Below are positions 41,175 to 43,032 of a stretch of 43,032 nucleotides of DNA, one piece after another. The stretch spans positions 1-43,032 of the forward strand of contig NZ_JACJQV010000161.1 in assembly GCF_014696875.1 (NCBI RefSeq). The letters are read 5' to 3'. The stretch comes from Microcystis wesenbergii FACHB-1317. GTDB taxonomy: Bacteria; Cyanobacteriota; Cyanobacteriia; Cyanobacteriales; Microcystaceae. Made by a program: the position numbers and the translations under genes. Each line of letters opens with the position of its first letter. Position 1 is the first letter of the stretch. Below the pieces are notes generated by a model. That model was not told the origin of the DNA and did not search any database. It worked only from the letters and a program-made list of their open reading frames with translations.

Positions 41175-41771
41175 ATGACCATAGCAACAGATAAAAGTAC
41201 CTATAGCTTTGCCGAATATTTACAACTAGAGGAAACGGCAGCCTATAAACATGAGTATCAAGACGGGGAAATCGTACCGATGACAGGAGGCACTACCGAT
41301 CATAATAAAATTGCTCTCAATTTTGCCGCTTATTTAAAATTTGCCCTCAAAGGACAGAAATATAATATTTTTATCGGTGATGTGAAATTATGGATAGTGC
41401 AATATCGTCAGGCAACCTATCCCGATGTGATGTTAATTGAGGGTGAACCGATTTATTATGAAACTGGTAAGACAACTGTTACCAATCCCAGATTAATAGT
41501 AGAAGTCCTCTCAAAATCAACTCAAAATTATGACCAGGGCGATAAATTTCTCTATTATCGTTCGCTGCCGGAATTTCAAGAATATATTCTGATCAGTCAA
41601 AGTCGTCCCTATATCATGCAGTATAACAAAACTGAAGAAAATAAATGGTTATTAACGGAATATGAGGGTGAAAATGCCAGTTTATCTTTAACTTCTGTCA
41701 ATTTTGCTCTCAGTTTTCAGGAAATTTACGAAGGAGTTACTTTTAATATAATTAATAAACCTCTTGCATAA
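41175..41771 (+). CDS. Uma2-family nuclease, tandem copy 3 with altered tail
   Basis: 198 aa. The N-terminal part matches copy 2 (KHEYQDGEIV, KLWIVQ) while the region from about 41548 matches copy 1 at silent and coding sites (PEFQEYI and codon choices), except the Ile in RPYIMQ. It ends NIINKPLA instead of NIIND because a dispersed 21-bp repeat (41759-41779) has replaced the sequence after the last shared codons. Active-site residues are unchanged, so it is probably still functional. Confidence 0.86.
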   Translation: MTIATDKSTYSFAEYLQLEETAAYKHEYQDGEIVPMTGGTTDHNKIALNFAAYLKFALKGQKYNIFIGDVKLWIVQYRQATYPDVMLIEGEPIYYETGKTTVTNPRLIVEVLSKSTQNYDQGDKFLYYRSLPEFQEYILISQSRPYIMQYNKTEENKWLLTEYEGENASLSLTSVNFALSFQEIYEGVTFNIINKPLA

Positions 41772-41779
41772 TTAATTTT
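41759..41779. repeat. dispersed 21-bp element, copy at Uma2-3 stop
   Basis: The sequence ACCTCTTGCATAATTAATTT(T) occurs exactly, in inverse orientation, at 28211-28231. Here it encodes the last residues and stop of Uma2 copy 3. Possibly the end of an insertion element. Confidence 0.7.
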
Positions 41780-41899
41780 TCAGGGTTCAAAAACGGCAAA
41801 AATAAGGATTAAATAGCATAAAGTCTGTAAATAGACCATTTAACTGATTATTATTCATTCTTAATTCTCCTGACTCCTGACTACTGGCTACTGACTCCT

Positions 41900-41933
41900 A
41901 ACCCCACCAACAAACTTTTTGCCGCAAACCCTA
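41900..41933. repeat. TAGGGTTTGCGGC dispersed element (minus orientation)
   Basis: Third copy in the window of the element at 11482-11512 and 27501-27535. It is preceded by CTCCTGACTCCTGACTACTGGCTACTGACTCC-like short repeats (41869-41898). Confidence 0.8.
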
Positions 41934-42001
41934 TTTAACGATTTGCCTTGAATTTTCGTTTTTTTGCCGGTATTCTCGCCAAGGAGTCGAGAAATCTATC
42001 T

Positions 42002-42640
42002 CTACAGACCCAATTTCGCCGCTAAAGCGATCGCTACCGGGAAAATGCGATGTTCTTGCACTTGAATGCGTTCGTGGAGACTGTCCGGGGTATCATCGGG
42101 GAGAATGGGAACCACTGCTTGCATTAAAATCGGTCCACTATCCACCTCCGCGCGAGCGATATGCACAGTACATCCGGTCACTTTTACCCCTGCCGCTAAA
42201 GCTTGTTCCACGGCACGCACACCTTTAAAACTGGGTAGTAAACTAGGATGGATATTGATCACGCGATCGGGAAAAGCATCTAGTAAAACCGGGGTGACAA
42301 TTCGCATCCAGCCCGCCATAATTACCCATTTTACGCCGTATTCTTGGAAAGTTTCGACTATTGCCCGATCGAGTTCTTCTCTGGGTTTAAATTGACGATG
42401 ATCGAGGAAAACCGCAGGGATATTGTAGTGATCGGCTTTTTCTTTTACCTTGGCATCGGGATTATTGTAGATGAGGACGGGAATCCGGGCATTAAGTTGT
42501 TTTTTAGCGATCGCTGCCGCCAAAACAGCAAAATTGGAACCACTACCAGAAGCCATCACTCCTAAAGAGAGGGTTTCCTCTAGGGGAATATTGGCCAAAC
42601 TAAGATCGGGAGAAATTAAACTTGGGGAAATTGTCATCAT
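42002..42640 (-). CDS. purN: phosphoribosylglycinamide formyltransferase PurN
   Basis: Transfers a formyl group from 10-formyl-THF to GAR in step three of purine synthesis. 212 aa. VMASGSGSNFAVLAAAI (about 28-44) binds the phosphate. The catalytic trio is visible as Asn-His in VINIHPSLLPSFKG (about 128-141) and Asp in AEVDSGPILMQ. An N-terminal extension of about 25 residues precedes the usual start of the fold. The ATG at 42640 overlaps the stop of the upstream gene (ATGATG/TGA), indicating coupled translation with a protein of unknown function. Confidence 0.95.
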   Translation of the reverse strand: MMTISPSLISPDLSLANIPLEETLSLGVMASGSGSNFAVLAAAIAKKQLNARIPVLIYNNPDAKVKEKADHYNIPAVFLDHRQFKPREELDRAIVETFQEYGVKWVIMAGWMRIVTPVLLDAFPDRVINIHPSLLPSFKGVRAVEQALAAGVKVTGCTVHIARAEVDSGPILMQAVVPILPDDTPDSLHERIQVQEHRIFPVAIALAAKLGL

Positions 42641-42966
42641 ATTTTATAACCGAGTTCGAGTGCATTGCAAAAGCTATTGAGGCGATTCAGCAAAGCATTA
42701 TAGTAAGAATAAGCATCATCCCGTTCCTCTTGGAGATAGGCATACAAGGTTAGCTCAGGCTCTGAAGCTAGGTGATTTTTAGGGATATCGAAACCGACTT
42801 CCGTTAGGCGCGTCGATGCGATCGCAACTAGCAGCGCCCCAATGGTATTGGACTCACCATTGTGAAGATCTCTCAGTCCGGGTAAGATGATATCGGCCCC
42901 TGGCAACTCATTGAGATTCTTGACATCCTCGCCGCCGTAAAACGGACGGCGATTCCCAAACCTCAC
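42637..42966 (-). CDS. uncharacterised 109-aa protein coupled to purN
   Basis: I do not recognise this protein. It is soluble, with NELPGADIILPGLRDLHNGESNTIGALLVAIASTRLTEVGFDIP (about 18-61) followed by an acidic/aromatic helical C-terminus (LTLYAYLQEERDDAYSYYNALLNRLNSFCNALELG). It starts with GTG (42964-42966) in a GTGA overlap with the end of another frame upstream, and its own stop overlaps purN. The three therefore form a tightly packed operon. No signal peptide or metal-binding motif is seen. Confidence 0.7.
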   Translation of the reverse strand: MRFGNRRPFYGGEDVKNLNELPGADIILPGLRDLHNGESNTIGALLVAIASTRLTEVGFDIPKNHLASEPELTLYAYLQEERDDAYSYYNALLNRLNSFCNALELGYKI

Positions 42967-43032
42967 GATTTGGGTTTCTGCTTCTTTCCCGAAGGATTTT
43001 TCGCACCTGCCTTAACAGATTTACTCTGTTCT
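42963..43032 (-). CDS. partial gene, Lys-rich C-terminus, cut by window edge
   Basis: Only the last 22 codons are in the window: EQSKSVKAGAKNPSGKKQKP then KS and TGA. The stop overlaps the GTG start of the 109-aa gene (GTGA), which argues that it is a real translated end. The basic, low-complexity tail gives no functional clue. Confidence 0.5.
   Translation of the reverse strand, partial: EQSKSVKAGAKNPSGKKQKPKS

Overview
The window looks like chromosomal DNA of a unicellular cyanobacterium, most probably Microcystis. Evidence: many HIP1 octamers (GCGATCGC, e.g. 1070 and 1382), photosynthesis-linked genes (a PsbP/CyanoP-like lipoprotein and a Psb34/ssl1498-type protein), an IctB-like membrane protein and Uma2-family nucleases. 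There are also five heptamer (TGATAAC/ATCAGTT) arrays and numerous short MITE-like and palindromic repeats. The genus is an inference from repeat style and gene content; no database search was possible.

Layout. 1-1.6 kb: LivG-type ABC ATPase converging on hisH. 1.7-4.2 kb: small accessory island with a tRNA-like fragment, an FGE-sulfatase/SUMF1 protein, an MntA-HepT toxin-antitoxin pair and a Uma2 nuclease. 4.2-5.9 kb: AEC transporter followed by about 800 bp of repeats and remnants. 5.9-12.6 kb: IctB-like/O-antigen-ligase protein, YaaW-like protein, renalase-like oxidoreductase, two small proteins, rodA and mrp. 12.9-17.8 kb: MOSC protein, two glycosyltransferases, and an AtzE-like amidase translationally coupled to an AtzG-like subunit. 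18.3-25.9 kb: radical SAM protein, membrane-anchored substrate-binding protein, GT26 glycosyltransferase, ureG, maf, a coiled-coil protein, a PsbP-like lipoprotein and a TPR protein. 26-29.2 kb: psb34, a polyprenyl-phosphate sugar transferase, about 1 kb packed with MITEs, and an HpsJ-like protein. 29.6-36.7 kb: pgl, a zinc-ribbon/FHA protein, an M50 site-2 protease with CBS domains, a PPP-type phosphatase, a candidate structured ncRNA with a strong promoter, a probable pseudokinase, and icd. 36.8-43 kb: valS, three tandem near-identical Uma2 genes, purN, and an uncharacterised gene coupled to it.

How the genes relate. Most genes are housekeeping and singly transcribed. Real couplings by overlap are mntA-hepT, yaaW-like/ictB-like, atzG-atzE, the 13.7 kb GT/MOSC pair, and unknown gene/purN. 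Nitrogen and carbon-nitrogen themes recur (LivG and LivK-like proteins, UreG, AtzE/AtzG, Icd, HisH, PurN), but the genes are dispersed and I see no single nitrogen operon. Cell-surface polysaccharide genes also recur (GTs, GT26, sugar transferase, HpsJ-like, O-antigen-ligase-like).

The most distinctive signal is repeat-driven remodelling of genes. Heptamer arrays sit exactly where ribosome-binding sites should be for two genes. Four genes end inside dispersed repeats that supply their stop codon or last residues. A 24-bp palindrome is inserted in frame in one Uma2 gene, a 21-bp duplication lies in an ABC ATPase, and a 634-bp tandem triplication of Uma2 shows gene-conversion mosaicism. I did not find a convincing wholly new multi-gene system; the best candidates for new biology are the ncRNA locus at 33.2-33.4 kb and the repeat/gene-boundary pattern.
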